Below are positions 28,902 through 36,049 of a DNA stretch of 40,445 nt, in pieces. Every line of letters starts with the position of its first letter. The first letter of the stretch is position 1. The DNA lies in NCBI RefSeq assembly GCF_023656545.1, contig NZ_JAMOKF010000015.1, forward strand, positions 1 through 40,445, written 5' to 3'. The notes beneath the pieces are model-generated. The model saw nothing but the letters and a program-made list of their open reading frames with translations, was not told where the DNA came from and ran no database searches. The DNA comes from Micromonospora phytophila. Lineage in GTDB: Bacteria > Actinomycetota > Actinomycetes > Mycobacteriales > Micromonosporaceae. The translations under genes were made by a program, and so were the position numbers.

Positions 28902-30230
28902 TCAGTCAGTGAAGATCGACTTCTTCTGGTTCTCGATGCTGGAGGTGAGCCCGTCGATGTCCTTCGGGTCCTTGATGAACTGCTGGAGCGCCGGGAGGAT
29001 CACCGTCGAGGCGAAGTCCGGGCGGGTGTCGCGGTCGAGGAACTGGGCGATCTCGGTGGCCGAGCCGACCAGTTCGGCGGCCTTCTTCTGCAGGGCGGTG
29101 TAGCCGCTGGTGTCGGCCTCGGTGTTGGCGACCAGGGTGCTCGGGTCGTTCTTCACGGTGATGTCCGCGGCGGCCTTCGAGCCGAGGTACTCCAGCAGCT
29201 TCCTGGCGTTCTCCTCCTCCTTGGGCTTGCGCGCCATCATGTAGCCGTCGATCGGCGCGTCCAGGGCCTTCGCCCCGATCGCGGGGTCGATCTCCGGGAA
29301 GGTGAAGAAGTCCAGGTCGGACTGCTCCTCGTTGCTGAACTGCTGGGCGACGAAGAGGCCGAGCAGGTACATGCCGCTCTTCTTCTGCTGCAGCGACTGG
29401 GCGGCCTCCTGCCAGGTGCGGCCGAGGCTGTCTGGCTGGTGCAGGGGCAGCAGCCCGCGCCAGGTGTCGAAGACCTTCTTGACCTTGTCGGAGGTCCAGG
29501 CCTCCTTGCCGGCCATCAGGTCGACGTGGAACTGGTAGCCGTTGATCCGCAGGTTGAGGATGTCGAAGGTGCCCATCGCCGGCCAGCCGTCCTTGTCGGC
29601 GAAGGCGATCGGGTTCAGGCCGTCCTTCTTCATCTCCGTGGACAGCGTGGTCAGCTCGTCGAGGGTCTTCGGCACCTGGTAGCCGTTCTGCTGCCAGACC
29701 GACTTGCGGTAGAAGACCGCCCACGGGTAGTACGACGCCGGGACGAAGTACTGCTTGCCGTCGTCGCCGGTCGACGCCTTCTTGAACGCCTCCGACTGCC
29801 CGGAGAGCTTGCCCCAGACGTCGCTGACGTCACCGGCGAGGCCCTTGGCGGCGAAGAACCGCATCCGGTAGCCGGCGAACCACGTGAACACGTCGTCCGG
29901 CTTGCCCTGGAGATAGTTGTTGATGTTCTCCTGGAACGTGTTGTGGTCGACCGTGTTGACCGCGACCTGGAGGCCGGACGAGCTCTGGAAGCCGTCCGTG
30001 ACCTTCGCGATCACCTCCTTGGGCTTCGGGTCGGACTGGTTGGAGCCCAGCGACACCGTCTTGGACGCCGATCCGCCGGAGTCGGAGTCGCCGCAGCCGG
30101 CGAGCAGGCCCGTGCCGAGCAGGGCGCCGGTGCCGGCGGCGCCGGCCAGCAGCGAACGGCGGTTGAGGCCGGACACGGAGGGGGGTACGAGCCGGGCGAG
30201 GTGCTCGGCTTGGGTTCGGGGACGGGACAT
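28902..30230 (-). CDS. Sugar-binding lipoprotein of the ABC transporter
   Basis: 442 residues from ATG 30230, with GCAGGAGG 5 nt upstream. The signal is both twin-arginine (LNRRSLLAGAAG) and lipoprotein type, with lipobox LLAGC, so it is probably exported folded and lipid-anchored. The mature part has the family 1 solute-binding layout: NNYLQGKPDDVFTWFAGYRMRFFA near the start, then YFVPASYYPWAVFYRKSVW, and ends with FIKDPKDIDGL. Ligands are likely oligosaccharides cut by the co-encoded alpha- and beta-galactosidases. It is the first gene of the minus-strand operon, behind a strong promoter at 30360-30387. Confidence 0.92.
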   Translation of the reverse strand: MSRPRTQAEHLARLVPPSVSGLNRRSLLAGAAGTGALLGTGLLAGCGDSDSGGSASKTVSLGSNQSDPKPKEVIAKVTDGFQSSSGLQVAVNTVDHNTFQENINNYLQGKPDDVFTWFAGYRMRFFAAKGLAGDVSDVWGKLSGQSEAFKKASTGDDGKQYFVPASYYPWAVFYRKSVWQQNGYQVPKTLDELTTLSTEMKKDGLNPIAFADKDGWPAMGTFDILNLRINGYQFHVDLMAGKEAWTSDKVKKVFDTWRGLLPLHQPDSLGRTWQEAAQSLQQKKSGMYLLGLFVAQQFSNEEQSDLDFFTFPEIDPAIGAKALDAPIDGYMMARKPKEEENARKLLEYLGSKAAADITVKNDPSTLVANTEADTSGYTALQKKAAELVGSATEIAQFLDRDTRPDFASTVILPALQQFIKDPKDIDGLTSSIENQKKSIFTD

Positions 30231-30359
30231 GGTGCCTCCTGCGGATGAAGAGGTGTGCCCGAGGGCCGTCGGTGGTGGCGGGGTGTCCGGCAACCGCGAT
30301 CCCACATCCGGATCCATCGTGAATCCACATTGGCGAACACGAACTGCCAGAGGCGCCTC

Positions 30360-30387
30360 AAGCTACTCGCCCTTCGAGCGCTGTCAA
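30360..30387 (-). promoter_or_regulatory. Promoter of the transporter/alpha-galactosidase operon
   Basis: On the minus strand TTGACA (30387-30382) is followed after 16 nt by TAGCTT (30365-30360). The predicted leader is about 120 nt. The AAGGGCGAG spacer and the divergent GTTGGAAA repeats further upstream may carry regulator sites. Confidence 0.65.
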
Positions 30388-30441
30388 GGGGGTGGCAGGA
30401 GCTCGATAACCCAGTCGTGACAAGGCCGTTATGAGGTAAAC

Positions 30442-30499
30442 GTTGGAAAACCATTCGATGTTGGAAACTGTTGACTTGCCTTCCCGGTCGGGGCACGCT
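30442..30499 (+). promoter_or_regulatory. GH42/DeoR promoter with two GTTGGAAA direct repeats
   Basis: GTTGGAAA at 30442-30449 and 30460-30467 (18-bp period) ends 3 bp before a -35 TTGACT (30471-30476). After 17 nt comes a -10-like CACGCT (30494-30499), 8 nt before the ATG, so the mRNA would be leaderless or nearly so. Direct repeats fit DeoR-family binding, and a DeoR gene is in this operon. Confidence 0.55.
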
Positions 30500-30507
30500 C
30501 TGCTCTC

Positions 30508-32511
30508 ATGCGGCGATGGCAGGGCGAGGACATCTGGTTCGGCGCCGACTACAACCCCGAACAGTGGCCCGAGCACACGTGGGTCGAGGACGTCGAGCTG
30601 ATGCGGCGCGCCGGGGTCAACCTGGTGTCGGTCGGCATCTTCTCCTGGGCCCTGCTGGAGCCCGTCCCGGGCAGGTTCGAGTTCGGCTGGCTGGACCGGG
30701 TGCTCGACCTGCTGCACGCCGGTGGGATCTCGGTCGACCTCGCCACCGCCACCGCCAGCCCGCCGCCGTGGCTGGCGCAGCGCCACCCCGAGACGCTGCC
30801 CCGGCGGGCCGACGGCGCGATCCTCTGGCCCGGCGGCCGGCAGGCGTACTGCCCCAGCTCGCCGGTGTTCCGCGAGCGCTCGCTCGCCCTGGTCGAGGCC
30901 GTCGCCACCCGCTACGCCGCGCACCCGGCCGTGGTGATGTGGCACATCTCCAACGAGCTGGGCTGCCACAACGTGCACTGCTACTGCGACGTCAGCGCCG
31001 AGGCCTTCCGCCGCTGGCTGCGCGAGCGGTACGGCGACCTGGACGGCCTCAACGACGCCTGGGGCACCGCCTTCTGGAGCCAGCGCTACGGCGACTGGGC
31101 CGAGGTCAACCCGCCCCGGCTCGCGCCGACCTTCGCCAATCCCACCCAGCAGCTGGACTTCCTGCGCTTCTCCTCCGACGAGCAGCGGGCCCAGCTGCGC
31201 GCCGAGCGCGAAGCGCTGGGCCGGCTCGTCCGCCAGCCGATCACCACCAACTTCATGATCGGCACCGGCATCAAGTACCTCGACTACCACTCCTGGGCCG
31301 CCGACGTGGACCTGGTCGCCAACGACCACTACCTGACCGCGGCCGACCCGGACTCACACCTCGGGCTGGCGCTGGCCGCCGACCACACCCGGGGCGTCGC
31401 CGGCGGCGAGCCGTGGCTGCTGATGGAGCACTCCACCAGCGCGGTCAACTGGCAGCCGCGCAACGTGGCCAAGACCCCCGGGCAGCTGCGCCGCAACAGC
31501 CTGGCGCACGTGGCGCGCGGCGCCGACGGCGTGCTCTTCTTCCAATGGCGGGCCTCCCGCGCCGGCGCGGAGAAGTTCCACTCCGCGCTGGTGCCGCACG
31601 CCGGCCCGGAAACCAAGGTGTACCGCGAGGTATGCCGGCTCGGTGCCGACCTGAAGGCGCTGGCCGAGGTGCGCGGCAGCCGGGTCGACGCCGAGGTGGC
31701 GATCCTGTTCGACTTCGAGGCGTGGTGGGGCGCCGAGCTGGACTCGCACCCGAGCGCCGACGTCGAGTACGCCGACCGGCTCCGCGCGCTGCACCACTCG
31801 CTGTGGCGGGCCGGGGTCACCGCCGACGTGGTGCACCCGTCGGCGGACCTGTCCGGCTACCGCCTGGTGCTGGCCCCCACCCTCTACCTGGTCCGCGACG
31901 CCGACGCCGAGGCGTTGCGCGCCTTCGTCGAGGCCGGCGGCACGGCGCTGGTGACCTACTTCAGCGGCATCGTCGACGAGCACGACCACATCCGCCTCGG
32001 CGGCTACCCGGGCGCGTTCCGGGACCTGCTCGGGGTCCGGACGGAGGAGTTCTTCCCGCTGCGGGCGGGGGAGCGGGTCAACCTGGACGACGGCTCCATC
32101 GCCGACATGTGGACCGAGTGGCTGCACGCCGACGACGCCGAGGTGCTCGCCTCGTACGCCGACGGGCCGCTGCCGGGCGTGCCGGCGCTGACCCGGCGCA
32201 CCGTCGGCGCGGGCGCGGCGTTCTACGTCGGCACCCGGCTCGACACGGCCGCCACCGACCGGCTCGTGGCCCGGCTGGTGGCCGAGTCGGGGGTCCGCCC
32301 GGCGGTCGAGGCGCCGGCCGGTGTGGAGGTGGTCCGCCGCCGAGACGGTGGCCGCAGCTGGCTGTTCGCCATCAACCACACCGACGACGAGGCCCGGCTC
32401 GACCTCACCGGCACCGAGCTGCTCACCGGTGAGCGGTGCGCCGGTGAGCTGGTCGTGCCGGCCGGGGAGGTGGCCGTGGTCCGCGAGGACCCGACCGCCG
32501 AGCCGGCCTGA
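30508..32511 (+). CDS. GH42 beta-galactosidase
   Basis: 667 residues, no signal peptide, so cytosolic. The N-terminus FGADYNPEQWPEHTWVEDVELM is the family signature. Acid/base Glu150 lies in HISNELG and nucleophile Glu307 in WLLMEHST. Cys115, Cys153, Cys158 and Cys160 match the zinc site of GH42 enzymes. The middle domain (about 390-600) is the trimerisation fold, and a small C-terminal beta domain follows. It removes terminal beta-linked galactose from short imported oligosaccharides. Divergent from the transporter operon and 36 bp upstream of the DeoR regulator. Confidence 0.93.
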   Translation: MRRWQGEDIWFGADYNPEQWPEHTWVEDVELMRRAGVNLVSVGIFSWALLEPVPGRFEFGWLDRVLDLLHAGGISVDLATATASPPPWLAQRHPETLPRRADGAILWPGGRQAYCPSSPVFRERSLALVEAVATRYAAHPAVVMWHISNELGCHNVHCYCDVSAEAFRRWLRERYGDLDGLNDAWGTAFWSQRYGDWAEVNPPRLAPTFANPTQQLDFLRFSSDEQRAQLRAEREALGRLVRQPITTNFMIGTGIKYLDYHSWAADVDLVANDHYLTAADPDSHLGLALAADHTRGVAGGEPWLLMEHSTSAVNWQPRNVAKTPGQLRRNSLAHVARGADGVLFFQWRASRAGAEKFHSALVPHAGPETKVYREVCRLGADLKALAEVRGSRVDAEVAILFDFEAWWGAELDSHPSADVEYADRLRALHHSLWRAGVTADVVHPSADLSGYRLVLAPTLYLVRDADAEALRAFVEAGGTALVTYFSGIVDEHDHIRLGGYPGAFRDLLGVRTEEFFPLRAGERVNLDDGSIADMWTEWLHADDAEVLASYADGPLPGVPALTRRTVGAGAAFYVGTRLDTAATDRLVARLVAESGVRPAVEAPAGVEVVRRRDGGRSWLFAINHTDDEARLDLTGTELLTGERCAGELVVPAGEVAVVREDPTAEPA

Positions 32512-32547
32512 GGCCCCTGCAGTGACGGCCCGAAGGAGGTTCCCCGG

Positions 32548-33324
32548 ATGCTCGCCCAGCAGCGGCAGACCGCCATCCTCGATCTGATCCGGCAGCGCGG
32601 CGGCGTCCGGGTCAGCCACCTGGTGAGCCGGTTCGGCGTCTCCGACATGACCATCCGTCGCGACCTGGAGGTGCTGGCCGAGCGGGGCCTGGTCGACAAG
32701 GTCCACGGTGGCGCGACCCTGGCCGGTCCCGGCTCCGCCGAGGAGCCCGGCTTCGCGGCCAAGTCGATCCGGCAGCAGGCCGAGAAGCGGGCCATCGCCG
32801 AGCGGGCGGCCACCCTGGTCGAGCCCGGCATGGCCATCGCCCTCTCCGCCGGCACCACCACCGCCGCGGTGGCGTCGCTGCTCGCCGACATCCGCGGCCT
32901 GACCGTGGTGACCAACTCGATCCCCGTCGCCGACGCGCTCTACCAGAACCCGCGCGCCGACCAGACCGTGGTGCTGACCGGCGGCATCCGCACCCCGTCG
33001 GACGCGCTGACCGGGCCGGTGGCGGAGGCGGCGATCAGCTCCCTCAACGTCGACCTGCTCTTCCTCGGCGTGCACGGGATGAGCCCGCGCACCGGTTTCA
33101 CCACCCCCAACCTGCTGGAGGCGGGGATCAACCGGTGCCTGATCAACGCCTCCCGGCGGCTGGTGGTGCTGGCCGACCACACCAAGTGGGAGACCATCGG
33201 CATCGCCACCATCGCGCCGCTCTCCGACGCCGACGTGCTGATCACCGACGGCAGGCTGCCGGCGGAGGGGCGGGCGCAGATCGGCGACGAGGTCGGCGAG
33301 CTGGTCGTCGTCGAGGTGGACTGA
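32548..33324 (+). CDS. DeoR/GlpR-family transcriptional regulator
   Basis: 258 residues with GAAGGAGG about 9 nt before the ATG. The N-terminal winged helix (1-56) reads RQTAILDLIRQRGGVRVSHLVSRFGVSDMTIRRDLEVL, then VDKVHGGATL. The C-terminal sensor domain has ALSAGTTTAAVASLLAD and GVHGMSPRTGFTTPN, the sugar-phosphate isomerase-like pocket. It should bind a phosphorylated sugar and release DNA. The likely targets are the GTTGGAAA repeats in the divergent region, giving control of both the GH42 and the transporter operons. Confidence 0.92.
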   Translation: MLAQQRQTAILDLIRQRGGVRVSHLVSRFGVSDMTIRRDLEVLAERGLVDKVHGGATLAGPGSAEEPGFAAKSIRQQAEKRAIAERAATLVEPGMAIALSAGTTTAAVASLLADIRGLTVVTNSIPVADALYQNPRADQTVVLTGGIRTPSDALTGPVAEAAISSLNVDLLFLGVHGMSPRTGFTTPNLLEAGINRCLINASRRLVVLADHTKWETIGIATIAPLSDADVLITDGRLPAEGRAQIGDEVGELVVVEVD

Positions 33325-33378
33325 CCGCCACGCTTCACAGGCGCCTCTCAGGGCATCTGGATAAGGTCCGCATGAACG

Positions 33379-33402
33379 GCCCGTCCCACCGGTGGGACGG
33401 GC
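33379..33402. repeat. 24-bp perfect palindrome in front of spo0M
   Basis: The 12-nt arm GCCCGTCCCACC is followed directly by its complement. It lies 55 bp after the DeoR stop and 24 bp before the Spo0M start. It may end the DeoR transcript or act as a leader hairpin. A -10-like TAAGGT lies just upstream (33362-33367). Confidence 0.55.
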
Positions 33403-33425
33403 GGATCGGTAACCCGGGAGTTCCG

Positions 33426-34382
33426 ATGGTCTTCAAGAAGATGTTGAGCGCGTTCGGCGTGGGCGGTCCCAGCGTGGACACCGTCCTGTCGAACCCGAAC
33501 ACCCGGCCCGGCCTGACCCTTGAGGGCCAGGTCAACCTGCTCGGCGGGGACGCCCCAGCGAGCATCGAGCAGGTCGTCGTCGGCCTGGTCACCCGGGTCG
33601 AGATCGAGAGCGGCGACAGCGAGTACGCCGGCGTCATGGAGTTCCTCCGGCTGCCGGTCAGCGGCCCGCTCCAGCTCGCCCCGAAGCAGCAGCTCGCCAT
33701 TCCGTTCCAACTGCCGGTGCCGTGGGAGACCCCGATCACCGACGTCTACGGCCAGCGCCTGCGCGGCATGACGATGGGGCTGCGCACCGAGCTGGCGATC
33801 GCCCGGGCGGTGGACAAGAGCGACCTCGACCAGGTCAACGTGCACCCGCTGCCGGTGCACGAGCGGATCCTGGAGGCGTTCCAGCGGCTCGGGTTCCGGT
33901 TCAAGCACGCCGACCTGGAGCGCGGCCACATCCGGGGCACCCAGCAGACGCTGCCGTTCTACCAGGAGATCGAGTTCTTCGCCGCGCCCCAGTACGCGCA
34001 GAGCATCACCGAGGTGGAGCTGACCTTCGTCACCAGCCAGCACGGGGTCGACGTCATCCTGGAGTGCGACAAGCGCGGCGGCTTCCTCAGCGCCGGGCAC
34101 GACGCCTTCGGCCGGTACCAGGTCTCGCACGCCGACGCCGACCGGGTCGACTGGGCGGAGGTCGTCGACGGCTGGCTGCGCGAGACGACCTCCCGCTACG
34201 GCAGCCTGCGCGCCCAGGGCTTCGGCAACCCGTACGCCCACGGGCGCGGTCGTGGCCACGGCGCGGGCGGCATGGTCGCCGGCGCGGCGCTCGGCGTCGC
34301 CGGCGGCCTGGTGGCCGGCGAGATGATCGACGAAGCCTTCGAGGGCGACTTCGGTGGGGACTTCGGCGGCTTCGAGGAGTAG
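33426..34382 (+). CDS. Spo0M-like sporulation control protein
   Basis: 318 residues from ATG 33426 (GGGAG upstream). An in-frame ATG at 33372 would add 18 atypical residues. The arrestin-like Spo0M fold is visible: MVFKKMLSAFGVGGPSVDTVL, LEGQVNLLGGDAPASIEQVVVGLVTRVE, QLAIPFQLPVPWETPIT and VHPLPVHERILEAFQRLGFRFKHADLERG. The C-terminus adds a Gly/His-rich stretch (YAHGRGRGHGAGG), a hydrophobic segment and a Phe/Gly/Asp tail. In Bacillus, Spo0M affects sporulation timing and shape; in actinomycetes its role is not settled. It is an independent unit, closed by a strong terminator. Confidence 0.9.
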   Translation: MVFKKMLSAFGVGGPSVDTVLSNPNTRPGLTLEGQVNLLGGDAPASIEQVVVGLVTRVEIESGDSEYAGVMEFLRLPVSGPLQLAPKQQLAIPFQLPVPWETPITDVYGQRLRGMTMGLRTELAIARAVDKSDLDQVNVHPLPVHERILEAFQRLGFRFKHADLERGHIRGTQQTLPFYQEIEFFAAPQYAQSITEVELTFVTSQHGVDVILECDKRGGFLSAGHDAFGRYQVSHADADRVDWAEVVDGWLRETTSRYGSLRAQGFGNPYAHGRGRGHGAGGMVAGAALGVAGGLVAGEMIDEAFEGDFGGDFGGFEE

Positions 34383-34402
34383 GGCGGACCGGACACACAC
34401 GA

Positions 34403-34437
34403 CGGTGGCCTCCGGGACGTGTTCCCGGAGGCCACCG
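34403..34437. terminator. Bidirectional hairpin terminator
   Basis: Perfect 15-bp arms CGGTGGCCTCCGGGA and its complement, loop CGTGT, between the convergent spo0M gene and the small membrane protein gene. Confidence 0.85.
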
Positions 34438-34461
34438 TGTGCCGTGGCGCGCGATGCCCGG

Positions 34462-34851
34462 TCAGTGCCGGGCCTTGCGCTCCTCGCTGCTGCGGAAGTT
34501 GCTGCCCGCCTTGGCCAGACCACGGCTACCGAGGTAACCGAGGGTCAGCAGCGTGATCAGGAACCAGGCGTTGTCGGCCCGGAAGATGTCCACGCCGGCG
34601 GTGTTCCGACCGGCCAGCTGCGATGCGGCCAGCACTCCGATCACGGCCGCGATGTAGACCCAGAACTCGGTGGTCCGCAGCGACGGCTTGGTCTCCGTGC
34701 CGGGTGCCTGCACGGCTTCCCGACGCCCGTCCTGCATCATCGGCATCGGACGGGTGGGTGTCTCCTGGACCGCGCGGTCCTGGATCGTCCGGTTCTGCGT
34801 CTCCGTGGTCGGCCGGTTCATCGGCCGGGTGGATGCAGCCTGCGTGCTCAT
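34462..34851 (-). CDS. Small two-helix membrane protein
   Basis: 129 residues from ATG 34851, with GAGGAGG about 6 nt upstream; upstream in-frame starts have no site. Residues 1-65 are polar, rich in Thr, Gln, Pro and Met, and probably disordered in the cytoplasm. Two membrane helices follow, FWVYIAAVIGVLAASQLA and NAWFLITLLTLGYLGSRGL, with a short loop RNTAGVDIFRAD and a basic tail. Proteins like this are common in actinomycetes and lack an assigned function. It stands alone. Confidence 0.8.
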   Translation of the reverse strand: MSTQAASTRPMNRPTTETQNRTIQDRAVQETPTRPMPMMQDGRREAVQAPGTETKPSLRTTEFWVYIAAVIGVLAASQLAGRNTAGVDIFRADNAWFLITLLTLGYLGSRGLAKAGSNFRSSEERKARH

Positions 34852-35033
34852 CTGGTCCTCCTCAGGATGCGATGAGGCGTACCTGCAGTCCCTCGCCCCG
34901 CTACCGCGTTTCGGCCACGGCACGGTTCGCGTTCATGGCGGGGGCACCCTCCGACTACCCGACGGGCCGGGGCAGTAACGCCCGTCCCCGGCCGGAAATC
35001 CGCCCCGCGCGGCGCCGCCCGCGCGGGTACGCC

Positions 35034-35366
35034 TCAGCGGAGGCCGTTGCGGATCGCCACGGTGACCAGCGGGTCCGGGTCGTCGGTGACGATGCCGTCC
35101 ACGCCGAGGTCGATGACCCGCCGCATCACCGCCGCGTCGTTGACGGTGTACGCGACCACGGTGAGCCCGTACCGGCGCTGGAGGGCGCGGACGTCCGGTC
35201 CGTGGAGGTATGCCGGGTCCGGTCGCAGGTACCAGTCGGTCGAGGAGACCGTGCCCTGCGGGTCGGGCACCTGCCAGTCCGCCAGACCGGCGCCGCCGTG
35301 CCGGTCCGGCTTCCGGGCGTACGTGATGGTCCGCCAGTCGTCGTCCCCTGCGGGGCGGGCGGTCAC
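35034..35366 (-). pseudogene. Glycerophosphodiester phosphodiesterase remnant (C-terminal third)
   Basis: The frame codes for about 110 residues ending the GDPD fold: ADWQVPDPQGTVSSTDWYLR, LQRRYGLTVVAYTVNDAAVMRRVIDLGVDGIVTDDPD and LVTVAIRNGLR. The N-terminal two thirds, with the HRG and metal-binding motifs needed for catalysis, are absent. An in-frame stop lies at 35390-35388, and no GDPD-like sequence appears in other frames upstream. So the gene was cut by a deletion and cannot be an active phosphodiesterase. The next gene starts divergently 127 bp away. Confidence 0.75.
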
Positions 35367-35493
35367 CGCACCGGCCGGACAGCATGGTCACCGGGCACGG
35401 CCGGCGCGGGACGCTCGGGTGAACCGGCGGTGCGGGTTTGGCGGGCCGGCCGTCGGGCACGCAGAAAGACCGACATTCTGCGAGGTGAGCAAC

Positions 35494-35901
35494 GTGCGTG
35501 AGGACGACATGCGACAGGACGCCGCCCGGCGGGCCGAGAACCGGATCGCCGGCGGCGCGTACGGCGAGGGCGCCCTCGACGAGGTGACCGTGCCTCCCAC
35601 CGACGTGCAGCGGGTCATCCAGGACACCGACCCCGAGGACCCGGCCCACGTCCGCGTCGATCCGCAGGTGCTGCGCGACGGCGGCCCCACCCGGGGTCAG
35701 GGCGCGATCACCACGACCGGGGGCACCGCCGGCCCGGCGAGCGTCCGCCGGCTGGCCCGCCAGCCCGAGCGCAACCGGGGCAAGGTCGCTCCCACCACGA
35801 CGGGCGACGCCACCACCGGCGGCATGAGCACCCCCACCGGCGGCTCGACGAGCGACCAGTCCACCACCGCCACCGGCCCCGGAAACTCCACCACGGAATA
35901 A
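35494..35901 (+). CDS. Disordered Thr/Gly-rich small protein
   Basis: 135 residues. I chose GTG 35494 because GAGGTGAG lies about 6 nt upstream; GTG 35485 and ATG 35509 are in the same frame. The N-terminal half (VREDDMRQDAARRAENRI and VPPTDVQRVIQDTDPEDPAHV) is charged and conserved-looking. The C-terminal half is Thr/Gly/Ser-rich low-complexity sequence. There is no signal peptide or membrane helix. I do not recognise the family; Asp/Thr-rich proteins of this kind are frequent in Micromonosporaceae. A strong terminator follows. Confidence 0.7.
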   Translation: MREDDMRQDAARRAENRIAGGAYGEGALDEVTVPPTDVQRVIQDTDPEDPAHVRVDPQVLRDGGPTRGQGAITTTGGTAGPASVRRLARQPERNRGKVAPTTTGDATTGGMSTPTGGSTSDQSTTATGPGNSTTE

Positions 35902-35919
35902 CCCACCGACCCCACCACC

Positions 35920-35952
35920 GGGAGGGGCGGCGCCACCGGCGCCGCCCCTCCC
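35920..35952 (+). terminator. Hairpin terminator
   Basis: Perfect 15-bp arms GGGAGGGGCGGCGCC and its complement, loop ACC, 19 bp after the disordered protein gene. Confidence 0.8.
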
Positions 35953-35981
35953 GCACTCCCCACCCGGCCCCCCGTACCGGT

Positions 35982-36036
35982 GATCATGAGGTTGACGGCC
36001 GATTCGATCTCCCGGAGCCCCGCCAACCTCATGATC
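35982..36036. repeat. Long intergenic palindrome
   Basis: GATCATGAGGTTG and CAACCTCATGATC are perfect 13-bp arms around a 29-nt loop, just behind the helD stop. Its size and placement resemble the other long palindromes in this window, but the arm sequence differs. Confidence 0.6.
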
Positions 36037-36049
36037 GTCGCCGGCTGGG

